Shown: in pieces, positions 35,840 through 43,856 of the stretch
Layout: each line of letters begins with the position of its first letter
How positions within the stretch are numbered: position 1 is the stretch's first letter
Assembly: GCA_017557195.1 (NCBI GenBank)
Contig: JAFZAL010000053.1
Span: 1 to 63,977, forward strand
Reading direction: 5' to 3'
DNA: 63,977 bases
DNA from: Thermoguttaceae bacterium
Lineage (GTDB): Bacteria; Planctomycetota; Planctomycetia; Pirellulales; Thermoguttaceae
Notes under the pieces: model-generated
What the model was told of the DNA's origin: nothing
The model's database searches: none
What the model saw: only the letters and a program-made list of their open reading frames with translations
Position numbers and translations under genes: made by a program

Positions 35840-37090
35840 ATGAAAGCATACATTTATTCCTTTTTCGCGCTGTTAGTCCTATTGGCAACCGCAATATATG
35901 CCGACGCCAATTTAGACTTGGAGAATGACGAAAAATTTACGGAATTATCGTCAATCGAGAAAGAAGCAATTAAAGAATTGAACTCTGAATGTAACGACTT
36001 CAGTTTCTATATAAGGCATGAAGATGATTATGTAGACTATGTTTATATCGAAACAATAAAAATCAGCAACCGCATGCTGGACAATCTCTATAAATTAAAG
36101 AACCTCCGATCTCTGTTTCTTGATTTTTCTGAAATCGACCAGAACGCTGTTTTGGATCTGAAAAGACTTCCACATCTGAAAGAATTATACGTTGAATACT
36201 GGAATAAAGATGAACTTGTCAGAGACCTTGACTATGATAAAGATCGCAGTTCACTCCAAAGACTTTTCGAAAGTTTGAAAGATTGCGATCCAAATGATAC
36301 TGAAGTTGACGATTTAGACGACTTAAATAATATTGAAGATGACAATTCATTTGAGACGCCTCCTCTTCCTGAATGCGATAAATCCAAAATTCCAGATAAA
36401 TATAAATCGCTGGATTGGATAGTCAATTTTTCATCAGCAAAAGAATTGCATCTGATTCATATAGGCTGGTTATCTAAACAAGGACTTGAAAAGCTTGTTC
36501 CAAATAAATCCATACACTCTTTAACATTGTTTGATCCTTCGCTGGAAGAACTACAAATAATTAAAAAAATGGCGGTTACAAAGCTTCATGTTTCTCTAGG
36601 TTGTTCCTTTGAAAATCTGGCGGAGTTTAAAGAATATCAGAAGAAATTTGGCGATATTCTATCTGAAATTTCACAATTACAGATTTTAGTAATTGGTGGA
36701 GCATATTATGATTTGGAAACAGATCGTTTTTATAGTTTAGTTGACGATGAAATGATCGTGAAACTTGGCAAGCTGCATCTTAAGGCGTTACAATTATCAA
36801 AGGCGGATATCTCTCAGGAAAGCATTCAATTGTTGTCAAAATCAGAATCGTTATACGAAGTTGGTTTACCCAAACATCTTATTGAGAAATACGGCAGTTT
36901 AAAAGGCAAGGTTGTTTTCTATTCTTACGAACCCTTTTATAATATTTTAATTGACGACAATGGCTCTTATATTCCCAGGTTTTATAAACTCTTGATACGT
37001 GCTAAAGGAAATAAGATGACCGATGATGAAATTAAAAAGGCGTTACAGCGTGAAGAGGAAAAGCTGAGAAATAACTATAAGGATCAGTGA
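35840..37090 (+). CDS. Exported leucine-rich-repeat-like protein
   Basis: From MKAYIYSFFALL the product has 416 residues with a signal peptide (about 1-22). Leu-spaced segments (LYKLKNLRSLFLDFSEI, LKRLPHLKELYVEYW, AKELHLIHIGWLSKQGLEKL, LGKLHLKALQLSKADIS) resemble degenerate LRRs. An acidic Asp-rich insert lies near 150-175. The gene is visibly more AT-rich than ileS and may have been acquired. An in-frame ATG 17 codons earlier is possible but would bury the signal peptide. The function is unknown. Confidence 0.65.
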   Translation: MKAYIYSFFALLVLLATAIYADANLDLENDEKFTELSSIEKEAIKELNSECNDFSFYIRHEDDYVDYVYIETIKISNRMLDNLYKLKNLRSLFLDFSEIDQNAVLDLKRLPHLKELYVEYWNKDELVRDLDYDKDRSSLQRLFESLKDCDPNDTEVDDLDDLNNIEDDNSFETPPLPECDKSKIPDKYKSLDWIVNFSSAKELHLIHIGWLSKQGLEKLVPNKSIHSLTLFDPSLEELQIIKKMAVTKLHVSLGCSFENLAEFKEYQKKFGDILSEISQLQILVIGGAYYDLETDRFYSLVDDEMIVKLGKLHLKALQLSKADISQESIQLLSKSESLYEVGLPKHLIEKYGSLKGKVVFYSYEPFYNILIDDNGSYIPRFYKLLIRAKGNKMTDDEIKKALQREEEKLRNNYKDQ

Positions 37091-37497
37091 GAGAATTTTA
37101 AGTTTGGCGGACTTCGCGTTTGGAGTGCGACGGCTTGCCGTCGCTTTTCCAACGCCCTGTTGATAATCTTAGACGTAGCCGAAAACGCTTCCAGGTCGCG
37201 GATGAAGTCCGCCGGAGAAACCTCACGCAAAGTCCGCAAAGAAATGAAAGGCGGTAATGAAGCGAACGAAGTGAGCGGAATTACGCATTCGCCGAAGGCG
37301 AACCGAAACGTTGAGAAGTGTGCATACCAAACCGACGAAGCCGAAAACCTTCTCTGGATGTAGCCCGTCCCCGGGCTACAACTTGACGGCGAAAGCCGTC
37401 AAGAAATGCGGCAGCCTCCAAAAATCTCTTTCGCAGGAAAGCCCGCACGAACAGCTGGTTCGTGGGCGTCTTCGCCCGCCGAAGCTTCTTTGCCCCG
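37091..37497. other. 407-bp intergenic region, mostly repeat A copy 2
   Basis: A GCGACGGCTTGCCGTCGC palindrome (about 37127-37145) and AT-balanced filler precede repeat A. No gene is supported; the 67- and 73-codon readings are repeat sequence. Confidence 0.6.
37245..37485 (+). repeat. Dispersed repeat A, long copy (left border of accessory island)
   Basis: It is collinear over roughly 170-240 bp with the reverse strand of 44035-44265. Modules in order: the GACGAAGCCGAAAACCT segment, GTAGCCCG-tcc-CCGGGCTAC, CTTGACGGC-gaa-GCCGTCAAG, ATCTCTTTCGCAG, ACGAACAGCTGGTTCG and GGGCG-tcttcgCCC. It ends 13 bp from the methyltransferase stop codon. Confidence 0.8.
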
Positions 37498-40014
37498 CTA
37501 CTCCCTCAAGAATCCGTATTCGTAAACTTTAGGTTCGATTTGTTTTGCCAAGTCTTTCAAAGCAGAACGCAGATTTCCAATCAGTTTGTTATACTTTTCG
37601 TCTGCGCTGCTGTTGTTCATCTTGCCCTTGTCGTTGCGACCTTGAAAAAACGCTTTGATGTCGTATAAAGATGCGTTATGATCATATTTATATTCAGAAG
37701 ATTTCTCGTGATAATATCGCCACAACTCCCGACCCGCTTTTAAAACTGCCTTTGCCTCGCTGGAATACTTCAACTTTACCTTTTTCGGCTTCTGATTGGA
37801 CGCGAACAACCCTCCATCCAGACTTTCCGTTGTGATTTTTCCAGAAAGAAAATCATTCATGAAATGCGACGCGAACACATCATTGGAGCCAACTTCCTGC
37901 TCGGAAAACGGAATCCAATGGTTGACGCCATCTTTACAGGAAATTCGGTTTTGTCCGTGAAAGATCGTGAAAACTAAGCAATCAGTTTGAAATTCAGAAT
38001 CCGTTTTCCAGCCGTCATTGGGATATAAGAACTGATCGCGGTCATTAAGCCAATCGGCAGGAATACAATGCCGAATAGCTAAATATACACAACCCTCAAT
38101 CAAATTGTGCTGATTAAAATAATATGGATTGCGAACCATTCTCGCGCCCATATCGTGTGCAATATTGACGAATTTATTATTTTGATAATCAGAAGGCGCA
38201 GTATCCATTAATCCCAAACAATCGCCTTGTTTATCGTCGAATTGTTTTATCCATTTATTTAAACTCAATGAATTCGCATCATCTACTTGAATAATTTTGT
38301 TACAATAAAAACTGCCGTCAGCGTTGTAAACATCTGCATTAATCTTCGTGAATTGTTCTTTAATGTCGCTGTCCCAGATATGAAATCCGATTGGAAAAGC
38401 TCCCCTTACATTATCAAATGTTTTAGCAGGTACAAGAAACAGCTTTTCCAACTTAGCTTGATAAATATTTCGAAACTCTGCAAAGTTGAAAGCGCAAAGC
38501 GCTTTCAACGTTGCAAAATTTGCAATTTTGCAACGTTGTAATTCGCAGTATATCCGGATTAAAAATTGTGCAAAAATCTCATTTGATGCTTTTCCTATTT
38601 TATTTTTGTATTTTTTGTATGTTTCATTTGTATTGGCGACGCCAGCTTTGTTGCTTCCTGTCTTTGTTACCGTAGTCGCTGTCGTCGCTTCCGCATAAGG
38701 CGGATTGATGTAAATAACCAGTTTTTTCCGCTTTTCTGGGTCAGAAAGAATACTTTTAAGGTCATCAGGGACTTTTTTGCAATTGAAATCATCGTTGAGA
38801 AAATCAAATTGGAATACGTGACCTTTGAAGAGATTTGCTCCATTTTTAATTCGGTCGTACATGACGTCGACATCCGCTTGGTCGAGTGTAGACGCCCAGA
38901 TGTTCTTTGGATTGGTCAGACCGGCTAGCAAATTGCCTGTTCCGGCGGCACAGTCCCAAACGTAATATTCGTCCTGCCAGTTTTCGCCCAGAACATCGGC
39001 AAGGTACAGCTGCGACAGTTCCACCCATTGCTGCGGCGTAAAGAACGAACCTTTGCGTTCACGTACGTCCTGCGGTGTGAGCAGGTCGCGGCGCTGAACA
39101 ATATAGTCCCAAAACTCTTTTCTGGGCGGACGGTCGTAGATATTCCAGAATTCGTGGTGAGCCTTTTGGTTATCGTAAAACGATACATCCATTTTCAATT
39201 TCATTCCCCAAGCGTTAACGCCTTGTTTCACTTCGTAACGGTTGGATTTCAACAGGACGTTGAGCGAATCTTTAATACTTTCATTATCTTTCGACAACAG
39301 ATCGGCTAAATAAAAGTCGGCGTCAAGAATGCCTTCTTGCTTGGCATTCTCCCAATCAATTTTAATAGTTGGCTTTACGCGCTGAAGCCATTTGTAATAA
39401 ACTGTCGTAAAATTATTTTTGGTAATTTTGATGCCTTGGACGCCAGCCCGTCCAATTTTGAAACTATTTTTAATAAACTCGCGAAGCGCGACATCGTCGT
39501 CTCCAAAACGAAACTGGCGCGCGTTGTTTTCCAGTTCGTTTTTTACTGTTTCATAAAGTTGTTTAAATTCTTTGGTACTATGGTTTGACGGGGTTACTTC
39601 CCAATTAAAATCGTTTTGTGAAAAGACGTCTGAAATAGCAATATAGGGAATAAACGCAATCTTTTGAGCGTCAAACGCTCCCAAAAACAATGGCGGGAGT
39701 TGTTCCCCTCTTACCTTCGATTTGCCAATCGTGAGAATAAGCTGAACGATGGATTCGTAAATGTCCTTTTTTGTGCCCATTTTGGCTTCCGCCCAGAAGA
39801 ATGACTGAATCACGTTCATTTCTTCGAATAAGGATTTCTGAGCGCCCTTTGTTTTTTCGGTAACTTTGGCAATGCAGAAGTCTATTTTGCCGATTATATT
39901 AGTTGTGTCGTAATCGCTAAAATAATCGTGAGCAACCTTGTTTTTCAGTTGTTCTTCACAAATATTGAGCGGATACGGACCGGAACCCTTCTGTGCTGAC
40001 GTCTTTTTTGCCAT
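37498..40014 (-). CDS. Adenine-specific DNA methyltransferase-like protein (possible type II/IIG R-M or orphan)
   Basis: The 838-residue protein has a long N-terminal region (1-315) without recognisable motif, then RKGSFFTPQQW (320-330), SAM-binding motif I as WDCAAGTGNLL (353-363) and catalytic motif IV INPPY (436-440), the N6-adenine pattern. A target-recognition-like C-terminal half follows. The N-terminal region could hold a nuclease, but I see no clear PD-(D/E)XK signature. Residues ~493-510 are encoded by two adjacent perfect palindromes (38485-38538). No restriction gene is adjacent. The start ATG lies 82 bp from the divergent mini-ORF at 40097. Confidence 0.8.
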   Translation of the reverse strand: MAKKTSAQKGSGPYPLNICEEQLKNKVAHDYFSDYDTTNIIGKIDFCIAKVTEKTKGAQKSLFEEMNVIQSFFWAEAKMGTKKDIYESIVQLILTIGKSKVRGEQLPPLFLGAFDAQKIAFIPYIAISDVFSQNDFNWEVTPSNHSTKEFKQLYETVKNELENNARQFRFGDDDVALREFIKNSFKIGRAGVQGIKITKNNFTTVYYKWLQRVKPTIKIDWENAKQEGILDADFYLADLLSKDNESIKDSLNVLLKSNRYEVKQGVNAWGMKLKMDVSFYDNQKAHHEFWNIYDRPPRKEFWDYIVQRRDLLTPQDVRERKGSFFTPQQWVELSQLYLADVLGENWQDEYYVWDCAAGTGNLLAGLTNPKNIWASTLDQADVDVMYDRIKNGANLFKGHVFQFDFLNDDFNCKKVPDDLKSILSDPEKRKKLVIYINPPYAEATTATTVTKTGSNKAGVANTNETYKKYKNKIGKASNEIFAQFLIRIYCELQRCKIANFATLKALCAFNFAEFRNIYQAKLEKLFLVPAKTFDNVRGAFPIGFHIWDSDIKEQFTKINADVYNADGSFYCNKIIQVDDANSLSLNKWIKQFDDKQGDCLGLMDTAPSDYQNNKFVNIAHDMGARMVRNPYYFNQHNLIEGCVYLAIRHCIPADWLNDRDQFLYPNDGWKTDSEFQTDCLVFTIFHGQNRISCKDGVNHWIPFSEQEVGSNDVFASHFMNDFLSGKITTESLDGGLFASNQKPKKVKLKYSSEAKAVLKAGRELWRYYHEKSSEYKYDHNASLYDIKAFFQGRNDKGKMNNSSADEKYNKLIGNLRSALKDLAKQIEPKVYEYGFLRE
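38485..38538 (-). repeat. Two perfect palindromes in frame inside the methyltransferase gene
   Basis: Hairpin 1: GTTGAAAGCGC (38485-38495), loop aaa, GCGCTTTCAAC (38499-38509). Hairpin 2: CAACGTTGCAAAATT (38506-38520), loop tgc, AATTTTGCAACGTTG (38524-38538). They share four bases and keep the reading frame. Confidence 0.9.
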
Positions 40015-40047
40015 TTGATTCTTTTATTTGTAATGAGTTTTTCAGTT

Positions 40048-40053
40048 TATAAT
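40048..40053 (+). promoter_or_regulatory. Minus-10 box upstream of the mini-ORF
   Basis: TATAAT lies 44 bp before the ATG at 40097. The best -35 (TTTGTA or TTGTAA around 40027-40033) has a spacer of only 14-15 bp, so the promoter is less certain than others here. Confidence 0.5.
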
Positions 40054-40214
40054 AAAAAACCCCTAACCGCCCCAGGGGAGTAGAAAGGAGTTCGAGATGA
40101 AACGAATCATCAAAGTTGTGGTGGTCATCGCAATTCTGATTCTTATCATTCTTGTCATGATCGCCTATTAAGGCTAGCTGACAACGACAAGCGGGAGAGG
40201 CACCTCCCATTTGC
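40054..40214 (-). ncRNA. Candidate antisense RNA opposite the mini-ORF (type I antitoxin-like)
   Basis: An extended -10 promoter (TGGTATAAT, minus strand, 40221-40229) would start transcription near 40214. The transcript runs antisense across the whole 24-codon ORF and ends at a terminator-like hairpin: CCCCT (78-74) with AGGGG (64-60) followed by six T residues opposite 40054-40059. The predicted RNA is about 160 nt. It is inferred from sequence signals; expression is not shown. Confidence 0.5.
40097..40171 (+). CDS. 24-residue hydrophobic peptide, type I toxin-like (Ibs-like)
   Basis: The ORF has a strong ribosome binding site (AGGAG, 7 nt before ATG). It encodes MKRIIK, an 18-residue run made almost only of Val, Ile, Leu and Ala, and ends IAY. 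Enterobacterial Ibs toxins have the same plan: a basic N-terminus, a Val/Ile/Leu transmembrane run and a terminal Tyr. GGGAG-aggcac-CTCCC follows 21 bp past the stop. The antisense strand carries its own promoter and terminator signals. It is placed between the methyltransferase and the AT-rich cassette. The resemblance is in pattern, not proven homology. Confidence 0.6.
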   Translation: MKRIIKVVVVIAILILIILVMIAY

Positions 40215-40889
40215 TCATTTATTATACCACAAAAAATATTAAAGTGCGAAAAAAATTGAAATTTTCTCTTAGATATTTTACCCTTAAAAAGTTTGAACAT
40301 TTTATGCTATTACTAACCCTTGTATTATCAACCCTTTGCGTTAAAATGGAAATAAAACTTGGGGGGATTGCTCAACTAAAGAAGATAGAATAGTTTAACG
40401 CAAAGAATAGAATTCGTTGATTACGCAGGTACTCGAATAAGAATCCAATCATAATTTGCGTAGACTAGATAAGACAGGAGAAACTCCGACAAAACTATCA
40501 TTTTTTAATATTTTATCATTATTTTCTTTTCAAATGCTGTTTTGTGATTAAATACAATATATGCACCGACTTAACGGAAAAGTGGACTAATACTAACAGG
40601 AAAAACTCATTTCCTCGAGTATTTTGATACACTATAATTCGGCTAGTGTTTAACTAAAACCTTGGTGACTAACATCGACTCAAAAACTGAAATAATTATG
40701 TATTAAGGAAATTTTTCTAAATTTTTCTAAGTTGTGTAAAGATAACCCCTATAATTGTTGTTAATATATGATATAATAATAAATGAATCAATAAAAAAAC
40801 GTGTTTTCTAATTTTTAATAGGTCAATGTATTTTCAAAAAGCAACATTGACTCCAAATTTATAATTTGTTAAATTATAGAATCGGTAAC
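40172..40889. other. 718-bp AT-rich non-coding stretch
   Basis: I find no gene. It holds the antisense promoter (40221-40229), many AT tracts and a repeated ATTTTTCTAA just before 40730, and it precedes the two-TM gene. TATAAT-like boxes occur near 40633, 40750 and 40775, but none has a well-spaced -35. Confidence 0.55.
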
Positions 40890-41510
40890 ATGAACGAAGA
40901 ACATCATAAGAATAATAAATTGGAATTCATAATGTTACTTGCAGTCCCAATTGCTATTATTACTATAGTTTTTGTGTTTTGGTACTTACATTGTTCTGCG
41001 ATATCATCGATAACGTTTAGTACATGTAGTGAAACAATGTTGCAGCAACTAACATCGTATTATGAAACAATGATAACGGTATTAGTGATAATTATTACGA
41101 TTCTTCTTGCAACATCCTTTGTTTCAATTTATTACGTTACAAAAAGACAGGTTAAAAGTACAATTGAGGAAGTCGTTATTGAGACCGTTGACGCTGAATT
41201 TAAGCGTAATTCTTTTATTGATCGAATAGAAGAAAAGGTTAAAGAATTTTGCCAAAGTCCAGAAGGACTTGATTTATTTGAAAATAACCCTGAATATGAA
41301 AAAGAAATAACGAATTTAAAAGGGTATTATTCATTACTTTATGGATATTATTCATCCCTTGACGATCGAATAAGTGTTATTCTACAAGATTTACAAGAAT
41401 TGAAAGATAAAACAAATAATAGCAATAGCAAAAGAACAAATTCAAAGAGAAGAACAGATAGGAGTTCAAAAAATGGGATTCAAGAAACGGATAATAAACA
41501 ACAAGATTGA
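40890..41510 (+). CDS. Two-TM membrane protein with cytoplasmic helical tail
   Basis: The 206-residue protein has TM helices at about 13-33 and 62-87, a short Cys-containing loop (HCSAISSITFSTCSE), then a charged helical region (IEEVVIETVDAEFKRNSF ... IEEKVKEFCQ) and a Ser/Asn/Arg/Lys-rich tail. No enzyme motif is seen. It overlaps the ImmA/IrrE gene by 38 bp, so the two are translated from one message; co-function is likely. In two-gene protease systems a membrane partner can be the substrate or anchor, but that is speculation here. Strongly AT-rich. Confidence 0.7.
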   Translation: MNEEHHKNNKLEFIMLLAVPIAIITIVFVFWYLHCSAISSITFSTCSETMLQQLTSYYETMITVLVIIITILLATSFVSIYYVTKRQVKSTIEEVVIETVDAEFKRNSFIDRIEEKVKEFCQSPEGLDLFENNPEYEKEITNLKGYYSLLYGYYSSLDDRISVILQDLQELKDKTNNSNSKRTNSKRRTDRSSKNGIQETDNKQQD

Positions 41511-42126
41511 TTTTCCAGAAATTGAGAAACCAGAATTGATTGATTCTCCCTCTCGACTTTTACTTTTTGCAAAGAATCAAGGAATAACATGTGTTCCTTT
41601 AGACTTGAATTCTTTATGCAAGAAACTAAATATTAATATCGTATATCAGTCTCTATTTCAACTTCCAGAAATTCAACGTTCAGAAATTCAACGTTCAGAG
41701 ATCCAACGTTCTGACAAAAATAATATTTCAGGAATTCTTTTTCGAAATTTTGATGGTAGTTGGACAATTTCCGTTAATGAAAATCATCATATAAATCGAC
41801 AACGTTTTACAATAGCTCATGAGTTAGGACACTATTTTCTTCATAGGCATGAAGGAAGCGTATTTACTGACGAAATTTTTTTTCGTTCCATGTATTTTGG
41901 AAATGAAAAGAAGCAGAAAATGGAATGGCAGGCAAATGAATTTGCAGCTACTATTTTAATGCCGCGTCAAGAAATTGTTAAATTAATAAGCAATGGTATC
42001 GTTGATATAGAGTCTCTTGCTAGAACATTTCAAGTTTCCACATTAGCAATGCGTTTTCAATTGGAAAGAACACAATTGTTGAATGATAATAAAGTAAATT
42101 ATGTATATTCCGATATTAAAAACTAG
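41473..42126 (+). CDS. ImmA/IrrE-family zinc metallopeptidase
   Basis: The 217-residue protein has the zinc motif HELGH (116-120, in FTIAHELGHYFLH) and the downstream EWQANEFAATILMP segment supplying the third ligand, as in ImmA and IrrE proteases that cleave regulators on phage induction or DNA damage. AGGAG lies 9 nt before ATG. A 5-residue unit, EIQRS, is repeated three times at 66-80, encoded by a 15-bp tandem repeat (41668-41712). No Xre regulator gene, the usual target, is adjacent. It overlaps genes on both sides. Confidence 0.88.
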   Translation: MGFKKRIINNKIDFPEIEKPELIDSPSRLLLFAKNQGITCVPLDLNSLCKKLNINIVYQSLFQLPEIQRSEIQRSEIQRSDKNNISGILFRNFDGSWTISVNENHHINRQRFTIAHELGHYFLHRHEGSVFTDEIFFRSMYFGNEKKQKMEWQANEFAATILMPRQEIVKLISNGIVDIESLARTFQVSTLAMRFQLERTQLLNDNKVNYVYSDIKN

Positions 42127-43234
42127 ACAATCTGAATTGAAAGCTGTTGAACATTTGGACAACGTAATTAAAGATAATATTTGTCCATTATTTGAATTGA
42201 CTCGTTCAAGAAAAAGTAAATCATCTCCTGATGGTGATATTGAAAAACGAATGGAGGACATTACTGAGAAATATGGTTCAGATCGACCGTTTATTTTAGA
42301 CATTACAACCATTGAATATCTTTCGAATAACCAAATTGAAGAACTGCAAGATAGCGCCAATGATTACGGGAACTGGATTTCGTTTGTAGCGAAACAAAAA
42401 AAACATTTTCCAAAACTTATTCCTACAGTGATCTCAAACGATTCAGATGCCTTATCTGATGAGGATAATCAACAACGTTTTTTAAATCAAATTAAGGCGT
42501 TGTCTGATGATTTTGATTTATTTGCTTATCGGTATCCTGCTGATTACGGTTCTTCATTATGTGCTGCTGATTTCGAATTATTTCAGGATAATGGTATAAA
42601 TTTAAATAAAATCATCTTTATTATTGATCATGGCTTTTTTCAACAAGTAAATATTTCAGATAATAATCGCATATTGGAATCCAGAAAGAAGTGTACTTTC
42701 GATATTATTTATAACGACAATATAAAACAATATAGATTTCATGACATTTTTGTCTCTGCAGAGAGTTTTCCTAGCAACCCTGCAGAAGCTTCAGATAATA
42801 TAAATATTTCCTCAAGAGACTATCATGATGGAAAAATACCTATTGGAGCATACGAGTTATACAAAAGAATTAACAATAACAATATTAAATATTCTGATTA
42901 TGCTACAGTATTTCCAGAACCAACGTTACAAGAAGGAGGGCGTGGTTGGATTCCAAGAATTGATTTGCCTACAGAAACAGATATTATTTTTGGACGTGAA
43001 AGACGCAAGCCTAATGAAAATTATCAACGACCGTATAGAGAGATCGCAGAGAATATTATTCAGACTGATAATTTCAAATTTATTTCTGAAAAATATCCAT
43101 GTTGGGGAATTGATAACATTAAAGAATCAGCTATTGATCCTACAGGTTTATCCCCCTCCCACTGGATTGCAGTTCGCGTTAATATTCATATGACGATACG
43201 TTGCATGATGAACTTCCCAAATGAAACCCCATAG
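42101..43234 (+). CDS. Beta/sce7725-like family protein
   Basis: The 377-residue product begins MYIPILKTRQSELKAVEHL with the CPLFELTR block, the pattern of the beta-protein family (phage T4/P4 type annotation, including sce7725). A GGRGW block and a C-terminal SHWIAVRVNIHMT segment also fit. The family has no known enzymatic activity; its members often sit next to sce7726-type genes, as here. It overlaps the protease gene by 26 bp and runs tail-to-tail into the sce7726-like gene with a 56-bp overlap. Family assignment is from memory of the motif. Confidence 0.7.
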   Translation: MYIPILKTRQSELKAVEHLDNVIKDNICPLFELTRSRKSKSSPDGDIEKRMEDITEKYGSDRPFILDITTIEYLSNNQIEELQDSANDYGNWISFVAKQKKHFPKLIPTVISNDSDALSDEDNQQRFLNQIKALSDDFDLFAYRYPADYGSSLCAADFELFQDNGINLNKIIFIIDHGFFQQVNISDNNRILESRKKCTFDIIYNDNIKQYRFHDIFVSAESFPSNPAEASDNINISSRDYHDGKIPIGAYELYKRINNNNIKYSDYATVFPEPTLQEGGRGWIPRIDLPTETDIIFGRERRKPNENYQRPYREIAENIIQTDNFKFISEKYPCWGIDNIKESAIDPTGLSPSHWIAVRVNIHMTIRCMMNFPNETP

Positions 43235-43856
43235 GCATTTTCAACGTTAGCATACACGTGTCGTCTATTGTACTTCCATTTTGAGTATCCAAAAGATAAT
43301 ATTGAAATAAACGTCGATATTTCCTCTGCAACTCTTGAATAACTATTTTTTTCAATTTTAGCAAAGATACTTTTTGGACAACAATTTCACGAACTTGAAA
43401 TGTATCGTTTTTTTTATATTGAGTGCCAACAAGTTGCAGTAAAACTGATTTTGGAAGTAAAGTTGCAAGATACTTTTTATTAAGTCGTTTAATGCAATTA
43501 GCTGGACGTATTTCTGTAAAATTATTGTCTTCAAAAAGAATAATCCCAACATTCCGCGGCAAAATTGACTTAGCGGACCGTAAATGATTCTTTGTTAAAA
43601 CAACGCTTGTTTTATCGAATGTTTGAGTGTATTCAGAAATTTGTTCTGAAAGTCTTGACAAGCTGTCTTTTTCGCTTTTAATCTCTAAAGCGTGTAATCC
43701 AGATGCAGAAATAAGCAATAGATCGACACGACGCATTTTAGGTCCATATAATGGCTCATTTGCTATGGCTCCATCGGTCTTATCAAAACCGAGATTGCCA
43801 TCACAAATCCAATTGATCAGGTCGACTTTGATGCTTTCAGCATAATATTTCTTCAT
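43179..43856 (-). CDS. sce7726-like PD-(D/E)XK family protein
   Basis: The 225-residue protein opens with a helix ending in INWICDGN, then NEPLYGPKMRRVDLLLI and HALEIKSEKDSLSRL. The Asp of RRVD and the E-I-K triad match the PD-(D/E)XK nuclease core, and the DSLSRLxEQ tail is typical of sce7726-type proteins. A DNA- or RNA-cleaving role is inferred. It is encoded on the opposite strand to its partner gene with overlapping 3' ends, so messages could form 56 bp of sense-antisense duplex. AT-rich like the rest of the cassette. Confidence 0.7.
   Translation of the reverse strand: MKKYYAESIKVDLINWICDGNLGFDKTDGAIANEPLYGPKMRRVDLLLISASGLHALEIKSEKDSLSRLSEQISEYTQTFDKTSVVLTKNHLRSAKSILPRNVGIILFEDNNFTEIRPANCIKRLNKKYLATLLPKSVLLQLVGTQYKKNDTFQVREIVVQKVSLLKLKKIVIQELQRKYRRLFQYYLLDTQNGSTIDDTCMLTLKMPMGFHLGSSSCNVSSYEY

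Noticed and set aside
39956-40300. 114-codon minus reading over the mini-ORF
   Set aside because: Low-complexity Asp/His/Asn stretch opposite the hydrophobic peptide; it crosses a terminator-like hairpin and the 5' end of the methyltransferase gene.
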